From positions 1-36,503 of IMG/VR virus record IMGVR_UViG_3300028553_002193: a DNA stretch of 36,503 nt. One strand, written 5' to 3'. The notes under the pieces are model-generated. The model had not been told where the DNA came from and ran no database searches. It saw nothing but the letters and a program-made list of their open reading frames with translations. How positions within the stretch are numbered: position 1 is the first letter of the stretch; every line of letters starts with the position of its first letter. The DNA is from a virus. Positions 1 through 8,238 of this stretch are shown piece by piece. The position numbers and the translations under genes were made by a program.

Positions 1-1
1 T

Positions 2-439
2 AAAAACAAATTTCTAACTCTCCCCAAAAATAATAACGGTTACATTCTTTTTGTGGGTACTGTTGACTACTTGAGAGAAATGGCAATTAAAGATGCTGCC
101 GAATATGCAATTTCCATAGGTAAAGAATTGTGGTTAGTTGGTGAAGATAAATCTATTTATTTAAAAAGTTACTTGGAACATCCCACAATTAAACATTTTC
201 CTTCCACATGGAATCTCAAACCATTTATCGAAGGTGCATATGAAACCGCAGGTATCCAACTTGGAAGAACAACAATTGAGAGTTGGATGAGTGGGAAAGA
301 TTCTTGGATTTATAAGGTTAATGAAAATGGAGATATCCTTTCCAAAGAAAAAACATCACCTCCTGAAGATATAGAAAAGTTTTATTCCGAAAATGTTGCA
401 AAACAAATAAAAGAAGAATATATCAAGATTTTGTCATGA
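2..439 (+). CDS. Glycosyltransferase, GT-B-like C-terminal part (5' partial)
   Basis: The frame is open from the window edge and has no start inside it, so the true N-terminus lies upstream; the GTG at 53 is just a valine codon in FVGTVDYLR. The visible 145 residues read like the C-terminal Rossmann half of a GT-B (GT4-like) glycosyltransferase. There is a new domain start (GYILFVGTVDYLRE), a strand-turn LWLVGE, and a late sugar-nucleotide-binding segment with TAGIQLGRTTIESW, which resembles the part where GT4 enzymes carry their E-x7-E region. The likely role is transfer of a sugar in the cytoplasm onto the glycan made by this cassette. Its stop overlaps the next start by four bases (ATGA), so the two are probably translationally coupled. 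The donor and acceptor cannot be told from sequence. Confidence 0.7.
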   Translation, partial: KNKFLTLPKNNNGYILFVGTVDYLREMAIKDAAEYAISIGKELWLVGEDKSIYLKSYLEHPTIKHFPSTWNLKPFIEGAYETAGIQLGRTTIESWMSGKDSWIYKVNENGDILSKEKTSPPEDIEKFYSENVAKQIKEEYIKILS

Positions 440-1164
440 TTAAAGTTGTAAGTTGTTTTTGGAATGCGGAAAAATACATTGGAAAGTGTATTGAATCGTT
501 ACAAATGCAAAAGTATAAGGACTTTAAAGTTTACCTTATTGATGACATGTCTACGGACAATTCGGTTTCTAAAATACAAAATTTAATTGATGATGATTCA
601 AGATTTGAATTAATTATTAATCAGGAAAAAAAATTCAAATTAAAAAACTTGGATGAACTGATACAAACCTTTGATGACGATGATGTTGTAATCGAATTAG
701 ACGGTGACGATTGGTTATATTTACCAACCGTATTAGAGGAGATTAACAAAACTTATCAAGACCCATTAGTTTGGATTACCAATGGTTCTTTTATTTATTC
801 AAATGGTTCTAAAGGATTTTCCGCAAAATGTAATCCTCAGACCATCCGAAGAGAAACTTTCAGATTTTCACACTTAAGAACATGGAAGGTCTTTCTTTGG
901 AAGAACATCCCCGTAGAAAACTTTAAAGAAACCAATGGGGAATACTTTAAATCAGGTGTTGATGTTGCATATACCTTCCCTTTACTAGAGTTGGCCGGTG
1001 AAAAACACTACAAATTTATATCTAGTGTATTATATGTTTATAATGCAAACTCGCCTTACAATGACCATAAAGAAGGAAGCGCCAGTGGTGGTTTGAATGA
1101 ACAGTCTAGAGTGGCCAATATTATAAGAAAAAAAACACCCCTAAAACAACTTTTTATAGAATGA
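436..1164 (+). CDS. Glycosyltransferase family 2 (GT-A fold)
   Basis: A 242-residue protein with a typical GT2 opening (VVSCFWNAEKYIGKCIESL), a nucleotide-binding acidic pair D36-D37 in LIDDMSTDNS, and a metal-binding D89-G-D91-D92 (the DxD region) before W93. These are the residues GT2 enzymes use to hold UDP- or GDP-sugar with Mn/Mg. It has no transmembrane segment, so it should work in the cytoplasm. It overlaps its neighbours by four bases on each side (ATGA at 436 and 1161), fixing both ends within a coupled operon. The C-terminal 60 residues are variable and give no acceptor information. Family assignment is firm; substrate is unknown. Confidence 0.85.
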   Translation: MIKVVSCFWNAEKYIGKCIESLQMQKYKDFKVYLIDDMSTDNSVSKIQNLIDDDSRFELIINQEKKFKLKNLDELIQTFDDDDVVIELDGDDWLYLPTVLEEINKTYQDPLVWITNGSFIYSNGSKGFSAKCNPQTIRRETFRFSHLRTWKVFLWKNIPVENFKETNGEYFKSGVDVAYTFPLLELAGEKHYKFISSVLYVYNANSPYNDHKEGSASGGLNEQSRVANIIRKKTPLKQLFIE

Positions 1165-1910
1165 AAATAAAACAACACGAAAGAATATCTGAATGGGTAA
1201 AATCTTATGCTAAAGAAAATAAAATAAAATCATTGGTTGTTGGAGTTTCGGGGGGTATAGATTCTGCTGTGGTTTCCACCTTATGTGCTATGACAGGTTT
1301 ACCCACGCATTGCGTGTTAATGCCAATTCATCAAAATCCCGAACACACTAAAAGAGGTTCGAACCACATAAATTGGTTACAAACTAAATTTGAAAAGATT
1401 GATTTACATGAGTTTAATTTATCGGGGGTTTATGATATCTTTGTTGATACTATGTCTTATGCAAAAAGTGACTTAGGGTTTGCAAATTCTCGTTCACGAT
1501 TAAGAATGACCGCACTATATCAAATAGCTTCAAGTACTAATGGTATTGTTGTGGGGACCGGAAATAAAATCGAGGATTTTGGCGTTGGATTTTTTACCAA
1601 GTATGGAGATGGTGGTGTGGACATTTCACCAATTGCAGATTTCACGAAAACTGAAGTATACGAAATCGCTAAACATTTAGGTATAAATCAAGAAATTATT
1701 GATGCAACACCAACAGATGGTTTATGGGGGGATGATAGAAATGACGAAAACCAAATTGGTGCTACTTATCCTGAGTTAGAATGGGCCATGGAATTTAAAA
1801 ACAATAGAAATATTACGGAAAGAGAACAGGAGGTTTTATCGATTTACAAAAAATTAAATTCTCAAAATAAACATAAAATGTTACCAATACCAATTTATAA
1901 AAAATCATGA
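1161..1910 (+). CDS. nadE: Ammonia-dependent NAD synthetase (NadE)
   Basis: A 249-residue protein, normal length for the ammonia-dependent form. It carries the PP-loop S30-G-G-I-D-S35 that binds ATP pyrophosphate, the segment GTGNKIEDFGVGFFTKYGD and the downstream DISPIADFTKTEVY, all typical of NadE. There is no glutaminase domain. The family reaction is deamido-NAD + ATP + NH3 to NAD. It sits between a glycosyltransferase and UDP-glucose dehydrogenase, coupled to both by ATGA overlaps. That suggests service to NAD-consuming sugar enzymes or general NAD restoration during infection. A modified role, such as amidating a sugar acid, cannot be excluded. It is not a GuaA or asparagine synthetase: the NadE-specific motifs are present throughout. 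Confidence 0.88.
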   Translation: MKIKQHERISEWVKSYAKENKIKSLVVGVSGGIDSAVVSTLCAMTGLPTHCVLMPIHQNPEHTKRGSNHINWLQTKFEKIDLHEFNLSGVYDIFVDTMSYAKSDLGFANSRSRLRMTALYQIASSTNGIVVGTGNKIEDFGVGFFTKYGDGGVDISPIADFTKTEVYEIAKHLGINQEIIDATPTDGLWGDDRNDENQIGATYPELEWAMEFKNNRNITEREQEVLSIYKKLNSQNKHKMLPIPIYKKS

Positions 1911-3076
1911 AAATAGGTGTAATAGGTGCTGGAAGGCTAGGAATTACGTTTGCATTACTCTGTGAAAAAGCGGGTTATGATGTTATTGTTTCAGATATCA
2001 GAGAGGAATACATAGAAAAACTCAATAATAAGACTATTGATACGGCTGAGCCAGAAGTATTATTAATGCTACAAAAATCAAAAAACTTAAGAGCAACTCA
2101 AAAAAACAGTGAAGTAATTTTAGAGTCAGATGTGATTTATACTTTTGTACAAACACCATCTCTTCCATCTGGAGAATATGACACTACGTATCTAATGGAA
2201 GTAGTTAAAGATTTCAAAAAATTTGAAAATTATGACCAAAAAACTCAAAACAAACTTTTTGTAATTGGTTGCACAACAAATCCAGGAGATACAAAAACAG
2301 TTGAAGAAAAATTAAAACCCCTTGGTGTTATTGTCGCCTACAACCCAGAATTTATTGCTCAGGGAGAAATAGTTAAAGGTCTTGAATATGCGGATTTAGT
2401 TCTTGTTGGAACTGAAAACTTGGAAACAATAAACATTTTAAAACAAATATACGAGAAAATTCAAAAAACAGATGTTAAAATGTGTCCAATGTCCCCAACA
2501 GCGGCTGAAATTACAAAAATAGGTATTAATTGTTTTTTGACAACAAAAATAAGTTATGCTAATATGATTGGTGAAATTTTAATATCATCAAAATTACATA
2601 ATGAAGTTGATGAAGTTTTGACTACAATTGGTAAAGACAGTAGAATTGGGCATAAATATTTGAACTACGGTTTCGGTTTTGGAGGACCCTGCTTACCAAG
2701 AGATAATCGAGCTTTAGGTAATTATGCAAAAAAATTGGGTCTTGAAACAAATCTTCCTTATACAATCGACAACTTCAATTTAGAACATTCAAATTTTTTA
2801 AAAAGTTATTTCATAAGTCAAAACCCAAACAAAAAAGTCCCCTTTGTTTTCAACTACATTTCATACAAAAAAGGAACAGATATGTTAGTAGAGTCCCAAC
2901 AACTAAAATTAGCTAAAGACTTACTAAATGAAGGATATTCTGTTAATATTATCGAAGAAGATTCCATTTTAAACAATTCGGAATTTGTTAATGAAATTGA
3001 ATCCAACTATCCTAATCAAGTCAAATTTTATAAATTAGGCTCAAATCCAAAAGGATTTAAAATAAATATAAATTAA
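1907..3076 (+). CDS. ugd: UDP-glucose 6-dehydrogenase family
   Basis: A 389-residue nucleotide-sugar dehydrogenase. The N-terminal Rossmann fold has GAGRLG (residues 7-12). The central helix bears the AEITKIGINCFLTTKISYANM pattern of this family (shown in part). The catalytic thiolate is Cys262 in GFGFGGPCLPRDN. In the family, UDP-glucose is oxidised twice by NAD+ to UDP-glucuronate through a thiohemiacetal on this cysteine; close relatives act on UDP-ManNAc or GDP-mannose, so the substrate is inferred. The UDP-binding C-terminal domain is present but divergent and slightly short. It is coupled to nadE by an ATGA overlap and followed after 5 bases by the GT11 gene. UDP-glucuronate could be used directly or feed amino-uronate synthesis. 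Confidence 0.85.
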   Translation: MKIGVIGAGRLGITFALLCEKAGYDVIVSDIREEYIEKLNNKTIDTAEPEVLLMLQKSKNLRATQKNSEVILESDVIYTFVQTPSLPSGEYDTTYLMEVVKDFKKFENYDQKTQNKLFVIGCTTNPGDTKTVEEKLKPLGVIVAYNPEFIAQGEIVKGLEYADLVLVGTENLETINILKQIYEKIQKTDVKMCPMSPTAAEITKIGINCFLTTKISYANMIGEILISSKLHNEVDEVLTTIGKDSRIGHKYLNYGFGFGGPCLPRDNRALGNYAKKLGLETNLPYTIDNFNLEHSNFLKSYFISQNPNKKVPFVFNYISYKKGTDMLVESQQLKLAKDLLNEGYSVNIIEEDSILNNSEFVNEIESNYPNQVKFYKLGSNPKGFKININ

Positions 3077-3081
3077 AAATT

Positions 3082-3906
3082 ATGAACACAAACAATATTT
3101 TTGGAACTTGTTATTTCATGGGCGGTTTAGGTAATCAAATGTTTCAAGCCGCACACGCATTATCGCAAGTATGGAAAAAAGGAGTTGAATCGAAATTCAA
3201 AGCAGAATCTTGGACACCAATGCAAGGTAGGCAAACAGATAACTATCGTAACAATATTTTTAGAAATTTAAATTTTGTTGAAGATTTTGGTCATGTTGGA
3301 AGAGTGAGTGAAGGTCCGTGGGAATACACCGAATTAAATCCTCAGTGGGACCAACCACAAGAATTTTATGGTTATTTTCAAAGTAGTAAAAACTTTTTAG
3401 GATACGATAAAGAAATACAAAAAACATTTGAACCTACTGAGGAGTTTATTGACCGAATGATAAACAGGTATCCAGAACTTACTCAAGAAAAGACATTATC
3501 TGTTCATATAAGACGTGGAGATTGTTTTATGAACCCGGATATACACCCAATGGTTACAAAAGAATATGTTGAAAGAGCCCTTGAATTGGTACCAGAATAT
3601 TCAAATATTTTTATTTTTTCTGATGACAAAATTTGGATAAAAGAAAATTTTAATTTTCCAAATATGATAATTGTCGATGAATTAGAAGATTATGAGGAAA
3701 TGTGGTTAATGTCACTTTGTAAAAATCACATAATATCAAACTCAACATTTTCTTGGTGGGGAACTTTTTTAAATAAAAAAGAAAATAAAAAAATTATTGC
3801 TCCTTCAATATGGTTCGGGCCACGAGGTCCTCAAAATTTTAAAGATATTTACGAACCTTACTGGACCGTATTAGAGGTTACATATAAAGATGGTTGGTTA
3901 TATTAA
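3082..3906 (+). CDS. GT11 family alpha-1,2-fucosyltransferase-like
   Basis: A 274-residue protein with the two GT11 hallmarks: the N-terminal GGLGNQMFQAAHA (about residues 13-26) and H142-I-R-R-G-D147, the donor-phosphate-binding HxRRxD motif. It ends with the family motif SNSTFSWWGTFL. GT11 enzymes transfer L-fucose from GDP-fucose in alpha-1,2 linkage, without metal. No GDP-fucose synthesis genes are visible here, but a GDP-mannose 3,5-epimerase is (13201), so GDP-L-galactose is a possible donor. ATG at 3082 is preceded by an A-rich leader with no Shine-Dalgarno, as is usual for Bacteroidota. Family certain; donor open. Confidence 0.87.
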   Translation: MNTNNIFGTCYFMGGLGNQMFQAAHALSQVWKKGVESKFKAESWTPMQGRQTDNYRNNIFRNLNFVEDFGHVGRVSEGPWEYTELNPQWDQPQEFYGYFQSSKNFLGYDKEIQKTFEPTEEFIDRMINRYPELTQEKTLSVHIRRGDCFMNPDIHPMVTKEYVERALELVPEYSNIFIFSDDKIWIKENFNFPNMIIVDELEDYEEMWLMSLCKNHIISNSTFSWWGTFLNKKENKKIIAPSIWFGPRGPQNFKDIYEPYWTVLEVTYKDGWLY

Positions 3907-3910
3907 AGAT

Positions 3911-4720
3911 ATGGTTAAAATTAATATGTTATCAAGAAATTTTGCTCATGACAAAGGGTCAACAGCAAATAAAGCTCCCATAAATATTGAGTGGGCATTC
4001 AATTCTTATGAAAATCCAATATCAGTATATTTGGATAATGACGCTATGCAAGGGGTGCAAGATAAATCAAACGGTAAACTAAGTTTTTTGTGGCTAATAG
4101 AATCAAAAAAATTTGATGGAGGTGCAAGTGAGACGATAAAAAATAATTTAGAAGCTATCTTGGACACTTATGAACAAATTTGGACACACAATGATGAGTT
4201 GTTAGCTTTAAACTCAAAATTTAAATGGGCACCAGCATATGGAAGCTACATTACTGATTTTGGTATTCATGAAAAAACAAAGTTAGCTTCGATGATAGTC
4301 TCAAATAAAAGATGGACCAAACAACATGAAATACGACATGATTTTGCAATGGCTAACCAAACACGAATTGATGTATTTGGTAGAGGCATTGCAGAAATAC
4401 CAAAAAAAGAAATGGGTTTAAATGATTATATGTTTTCTTTTGCAGCTGAAAATGATACCTACGACACTTATTTTACGGAAAAAATTTTAGATTGTTTTGC
4501 CACAGGTACTATACCCATTTACATGGGAACAAAAAAAATTGTTGAATATTTCAATCCAGAAGGTATTTTATTTTTTGATGGTACTTATGATTTGGACTCT
4601 TTAACCCCCGACCTATATTACTCCAAAATGGATGCAATAAAAGACAATTATGAAAGAGTACAAAAATATAGTATTTTGGATGATTGGTTATATGAAAATT
4701 ATTTGATTCATTATGTCTAA
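3911..4720 (+). CDS. GT10-like alpha-1,3-fucosyltransferase
   Basis: About 269 residues from the ATG at 3911, just after the previous stop; an in-frame upstream start at 3890 would overlap GT11 by 17 bases and add only a few unconserved residues. The diagnostic segment is FSFAAEN followed by YFTEKILDCFATGTIPIYMG (T189-E190-K191), the GDP-fucose-binding C-terminal motif of GT10 enzymes, then VEYFNPEGILFFDG. GT10 members add fucose in alpha-1,3/4 linkage from GDP-fucose. The N-terminal acceptor half is divergent. It follows a GT11 gene directly, so two fucosyltransferase-type steps are encoded together. The stop overlaps the next start by eight bases. Confidence 0.8.
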   Translation: MVKINMLSRNFAHDKGSTANKAPINIEWAFNSYENPISVYLDNDAMQGVQDKSNGKLSFLWLIESKKFDGGASETIKNNLEAILDTYEQIWTHNDELLALNSKFKWAPAYGSYITDFGIHEKTKLASMIVSNKRWTKQHEIRHDFAMANQTRIDVFGRGIAEIPKKEMGLNDYMFSFAAENDTYDTYFTEKILDCFATGTIPIYMGTKKIVEYFNPEGILFFDGTYDLDSLTPDLYYSKMDAIKDNYERVQKYSILDDWLYENYLIHYV

Positions 4721-5420
4721 AATTTGTTTGATACAACAACCAGCAGGGATAGGAGATATTTTTTTTATACAAAAAATTGCTAACCACTTTATAAACAAAG
4801 ATTATGATGTGTGGATTCCAGTAATACCTCAATTTGAATATATCAAAGATTATATTAAAATACCGAGGCTTCATTTAATCTCAGAACTTGAAAATTTCCC
4901 TTACAAAAACCTTTATGGTACTGGAAGTTCAGTTCCAGTAAAATTTGATAATGAAGATGTGTTTCTTCCAATTCAAAATTTTGATAGAAATTTCCCTGGA
5001 ATGTCAGTCATGATTGCAAAATACAAAATGTTAGGTATAGACCATTCTGATTGGGTAAACTTTTTTGATTTTGAGAGAGATTTGGAAAGAGAAGAAAAAT
5101 TGTTTCAATTTAAAAATCCCGACAACAAAGAATACATTTTTGTAAATCGAAATTTTGGTTCCCCGCCAGATTCAAAAACATGTCCCCACATGGGTGATTA
5201 TGACAACTCTATTGAAATGGAATATTTAGGTTGGGATAACTTATTCGATTGGATTGGATTGGCCATTAAAGCTAAAGAAATTCATACTGTTGAGACCTCT
5301 CTTTTGTATATTCTATACAAACTAGGTGTTGAAAATGTTACCGTATATTCAAGACATAATCCGCCTTCTTTTGCCCAAGTAGAAGGATTTTTCAACAAAA
5401 ATTGGGTATACAAATTATGA
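4713..5420 (+). CDS. Putative GT9/heptosyltransferase-like glycosyltransferase
   Basis: A 235-residue protein I recognise only weakly. Its start (ICLIQQPAGIGDIFFIQKIA) has the glycine-aspartate turn of GT9 ADP-heptose transferases. The C-terminal half contains IHTVETSLLYILYKLG, which mirrors the late donor-site helix of that fold (usually D-S-G-x-x-H-L). Length is about two thirds of a bacterial heptosyltransferase. Context supports a sugar transferase: it overlaps GT10 by eight bases and the following methyltransferase by four (ATGA at 5417). It has no signal peptide or membrane segment. It could instead be a non-catalytic GT-B-like protein. Confidence 0.5.
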   Translation: MSKICLIQQPAGIGDIFFIQKIANHFINKDYDVWIPVIPQFEYIKDYIKIPRLHLISELENFPYKNLYGTGSSVPVKFDNEDVFLPIQNFDRNFPGMSVMIAKYKMLGIDHSDWVNFFDFERDLEREEKLFQFKNPDNKEYIFVNRNFGSPPDSKTCPHMGDYDNSIEMEYLGWDNLFDWIGLAIKAKEIHTVETSLLYILYKLGVENVTVYSRHNPPSFAQVEGFFNKNWVYKL

Positions 5421-6088
5421 ATACAAATTTAAAAAACCAACTGAAAAACTATTTTGAAGATGAAAGTCTAATTAATCCACTTGGAACTCCAGGTCATGAA
5501 ACTGGATACCCTGAAAGAGACGTCAATTGGATGGAATCAAATTTAGTTCCAAGAATTGAAAATATTATTGATAAAAGCATACATAAAAATTGTTTGGACG
5601 TCGGTTGTGCTTTTGGATACTTTACAAAAATATTAAACAATACTTTTGATAATTCCTATGGAATAGACTTGTCCGAAAACAGAATCAATTATGCTAAGCA
5701 ATATGAAACAAACACCTTGAAGTTTGTTCAAGCAGATTTAACTGAAAGTTTCAATGATAAATTTGACATCAGATTTGATTTCATGTTCACTAACGCGGTA
5801 TTACCCCACATACCATTAGAATTCAAAGCGTCTGTTTTCAAGAACTTAGCAGAAATAGCAAATCCAGGATGCTTACTCGTTATGTATGACGGAATGTTAA
5901 ATGACGATAATACACATAAACATGATAGTAAACAACAAGCTAATTTCGATGGTTGGAATAATTCAGAAATTATCAGAGTTGTTTTTATTAGTGAAAAATG
6001 GTTAAAAGAAAACGCTGAGGATTGGGAAATAATTAGGATTACAAATGTTGGTATTGCAACTGAAGAAATAATATTAAAAAGAAAATAA
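5417..6088 (+). CDS. Class I SAM-dependent methyltransferase
   Basis: About 223 residues from the ATG at 5417, chosen because it overlaps the previous stop as ATGA; an upstream in-frame start at 5402 is inferior. SAM motif I is D61-V-G-C-A-F-G67, the acidic post-I residue lies in YGIDLSENRI, and motif II-like FMFTNAVLPHIP follows. This is a Methyltransf_11/25-type fold. In a glycan cassette the likely targets are sugar hydroxyl, amino or carboxyl groups. Nothing in the sequence identifies the acceptor. It is followed after two bases by the FkbM gene. Confidence 0.75.
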   Translation: MNTNLKNQLKNYFEDESLINPLGTPGHETGYPERDVNWMESNLVPRIENIIDKSIHKNCLDVGCAFGYFTKILNNTFDNSYGIDLSENRINYAKQYETNTLKFVQADLTESFNDKFDIRFDFMFTNAVLPHIPLEFKASVFKNLAEIANPGCLLVMYDGMLNDDNTHKHDSKQQANFDGWNNSEIIRVVFISEKWLKENAEDWEIIRITNVGIATEEIILKRK

Positions 6089-6090
6089 TT

Positions 6091-6753
6091 ATGAGTCTAT
6101 TTGGTGCATTTTGGGACAAAGACCCAAATCCTGTTGGTGAACAACAATTTGGTAATAATAAAGGACTATTTTACAATTTGAATTGGTATCCAAAAGGTGT
6201 TTTGCACATTGGAGCTTGGGATGCTTGGGAAGCAAAGCAATATGCTAATTATTGCGGAAATAATTCTGTGTTTATAGAAGCAAATCCACAATCATTCGAA
6301 AGATTTAGAAATGAAATTGAGCAATTTGGACAAAAGATTTATAATTTTGCTGCTTGGGATATTGATGACATAGAAATGAATTTATATTGTCCTAGTGGTA
6401 ATGAAGATTCAAGTTCTTTGTTAGAACAAAAAGGGTATGTTCTTAAAACAAAAACAATTACTATCAAAACTCTTTTTGAAAGAGAAGCTCTACAATTCGA
6501 AAATTTTGATTTACTTAATATTGACACTGAAGGTGCTGAATTACAAGTACTCAAAGGAATCGGTGATAACATTAAAAATTTCACATACATAATCATCGAA
6601 GTCAGTGACATTGGAAGTGAATTCGACAACAATGTTAACCAATATATTATTGATAAGGGCTTTAAATTTATTCGTGATAGCACACATCACAAGAGTAGCA
6701 TAAACGGAAAAACTTTTTGTGACAAATTGTATAAAAGAAATGACAATATCTGA
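6091..6753 (+). CDS. FkbM-family methyltransferase
   Basis: A 220-residue protein with the FkbM signature: SAM motif I in GVLHIGAWDAWEA (residues 36-48), FIEANPQSF for ribose binding, and the conserved D145-T-E-G-A-E150 followed by LQVLKG. FkbM enzymes are O-methyltransferases common in polysaccharide and glycolipid loci, where they often cap a non-reducing end. The family assignment is firm; the target is unknown. The sulfotransferase start at 6740 lies inside its last codons, giving a 14-base overlap. It is the first of two FkbM genes in the cassette (the other is at 12544); the two are clearly different sequences, not a recent duplication. Confidence 0.82.
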   Translation: MSLFGAFWDKDPNPVGEQQFGNNKGLFYNLNWYPKGVLHIGAWDAWEAKQYANYCGNNSVFIEANPQSFERFRNEIEQFGQKIYNFAAWDIDDIEMNLYCPSGNEDSSSLLEQKGYVLKTKTITIKTLFEREALQFENFDLLNIDTEGAELQVLKGIGDNIKNFTYIIIEVSDIGSEFDNNVNQYIIDKGFKFIRDSTHHKSSINGKTFCDKLYKRNDNI

Positions 6754-7411
6754 AAAATACAAATTTATTTTTGTTGAAGTTGGCTCTTCTGCTTCAACCG
6801 CAATCAGAAACGCACTAAATCAATATAGGGATACAAAAGTAAATGTTATTGATGAATTTCCGTTTGGAATTGACCATAATGCAAATGTCGCACATTTACC
6901 GATATGGACTCTTAAAAATGATATAAATACTAACGAATATTTTAAATTTGCTTTTTTTAGAAATCCTTGGGAAGTTGCGGTTAGCAAATTTTTTTTCCAT
7001 CATGGTTGGCATGTTGTAAATACTCATAAGATACCCAAAAGCGAAAGAGTACACTCACATTTTAGTTGTGATTTTAATCAATGGGCACAAGAACCTGGGT
7101 TTTTGGATATGCATTATGAAAGTAAAACAAAAACTATGTGGGATATGGTCGCAAAAGGAGACAATCTGTTGGTTGATAAAATTTTTGATTTCAAACATCT
7201 CGAAGAAAATTGGGAAATAGCAACAAAAATAATTGGAATCCCCCATCAAAAATTGATAAACAATAAAATAGAATCGAATAACGAAGCCTGCGGTACAAGA
7301 AAGGACAAACACTATTCGTTATATTATGACAATAAAACAATTGAAGTTGTGAGAGAGCAATTCGCACGAGAAATTGAGTATTTTAATTACGAATTTGAAG
7401 ACCAAAGATGA
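6740..7411 (+). CDS. Sulfotransferase family protein (PAPS-dependent, divergent)
   Basis: About 223 residues from the ATG at 6740; an in-frame GTG at 6719 would extend the overlap with FkbM without added conservation. The N-terminal strand-loop-helix FVEVGSSASTAIRNAL aligns with the 5'-phosphosulfate loop of Sulfotransfer_2 proteins, usually P-K-x-G-x-T-S. R74-N-P-W-E-V-A-V-S82 matches the 3'-phosphate-binding R-N-P-x-x-x-x-x-S. The lysine expected in the first loop is replaced (V-G-S-S), so activity is not certain. If active it would move sulfate from PAPS to a sugar hydroxyl. No PAPS synthesis gene is in the window. Its stop overlaps the next start by four bases. Confidence 0.65.
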   Translation: MTISEKYKFIFVEVGSSASTAIRNALNQYRDTKVNVIDEFPFGIDHNANVAHLPIWTLKNDINTNEYFKFAFFRNPWEVAVSKFFFHHGWHVVNTHKIPKSERVHSHFSCDFNQWAQEPGFLDMHYESKTKTMWDMVAKGDNLLVDKIFDFKHLEENWEIATKIIGIPHQKLINNKIESNNEACGTRKDKHYSLYYDNKTIEVVREQFAREIEYFNYEFEDQR

Positions 7412-8238
7412 AAACTTCAGTTGTAATTCTTGCTAAAAACGACAATTACGGGGGTAATCTAACTCACCGTGCAAAAATGTGTATCAACTCAATGGTCGAA
7501 AACTTTGATGAGGTTGTGGTCGTGGATTGGAAAACAAGAAACAAAAATACTTTGTTATCCACCATCATCAATGAAATACCTCACGTTGGAAAAATAAAAA
7601 GTATAGAAGTAGGTAGTGAACTTCTAAAATACAAATACCCCAACTTGTATCAATGGAATATTTTGGAAGCTATTGGTCGAAACATTGGTATCAGAAGAGC
7701 AACAGGAGATTGGATAGCATCTTCAAATATTGATATCGTAACAACTCCGCTAGATATTTCGCAGCTCAACACTTCAGAATTCTATACAACATCAAGAAAA
7801 GATGTTGAAGAAAATTTTCACTTAGGGCAAACTGATTATCAGGTCTTAAAAAATCACCTTTGGGAAAATCAAAATAATTACTCGGATAAACCACAAATTG
7901 ATAGCCCAACTGACAAATGGTCTTTGGTTGTTTGCTGTGGGGATTTTCAAATAGGATACAGAGACATTTGGTACAAAATCAAAGGATTTGAGGAATCTGT
8001 TTTGTATGGATGTGGTATTGACACTAATATAATGAAGAAAGCATCCAGTTATGCGCAAATTAAAATTCTACCCTATAATGTTTTTCATTTAAACCATGGA
8101 AAAAGTGGTGATAGATTTGAGGGTGAGCTAACGCCCCCTATGTCGGACCAAAACTCAATAATCCGAGATTTTGTTGAGACAACTAACTTAGAAACTTGGG
8201 GACTTATAAATGAAGAATTTATAACCGAAATAATATGA
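7408..8238 (+). CDS. Glycosyltransferase, GT-A/GT2-like
   Basis: A 276-residue protein with an N-terminal GT-A Rossmann fold: TSVVILAKNDNYGG, VVVVDWKT (nucleotide-binding acid), then the helix AIGRNIGIRRATGDWIASSN, the usual prelude to the DxD site in GT2 enzymes. The expected DxD is altered to N-I-D-I, so metal dependence may differ. A later CCGDFQIGYRDIWYKIKGFEE is typical of the acceptor-side motif of the galactosyltransferase-type C-terminal domain. ATGA overlaps join it to the sulfotransferase upstream and the acyltransferase downstream. Substrate unknown. Confidence 0.7.
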   Translation: MKTSVVILAKNDNYGGNLTHRAKMCINSMVENFDEVVVVDWKTRNKNTLLSTIINEIPHVGKIKSIEVGSELLKYKYPNLYQWNILEAIGRNIGIRRATGDWIASSNIDIVTTPLDISQLNTSEFYTTSRKDVEENFHLGQTDYQVLKNHLWENQNNYSDKPQIDSPTDKWSLVVCCGDFQIGYRDIWYKIKGFEESVLYGCGIDTNIMKKASSYAQIKILPYNVFHLNHGKSGDRFEGELTPPMSDQNSIIRDFVETTNLETWGLINEEFITEII

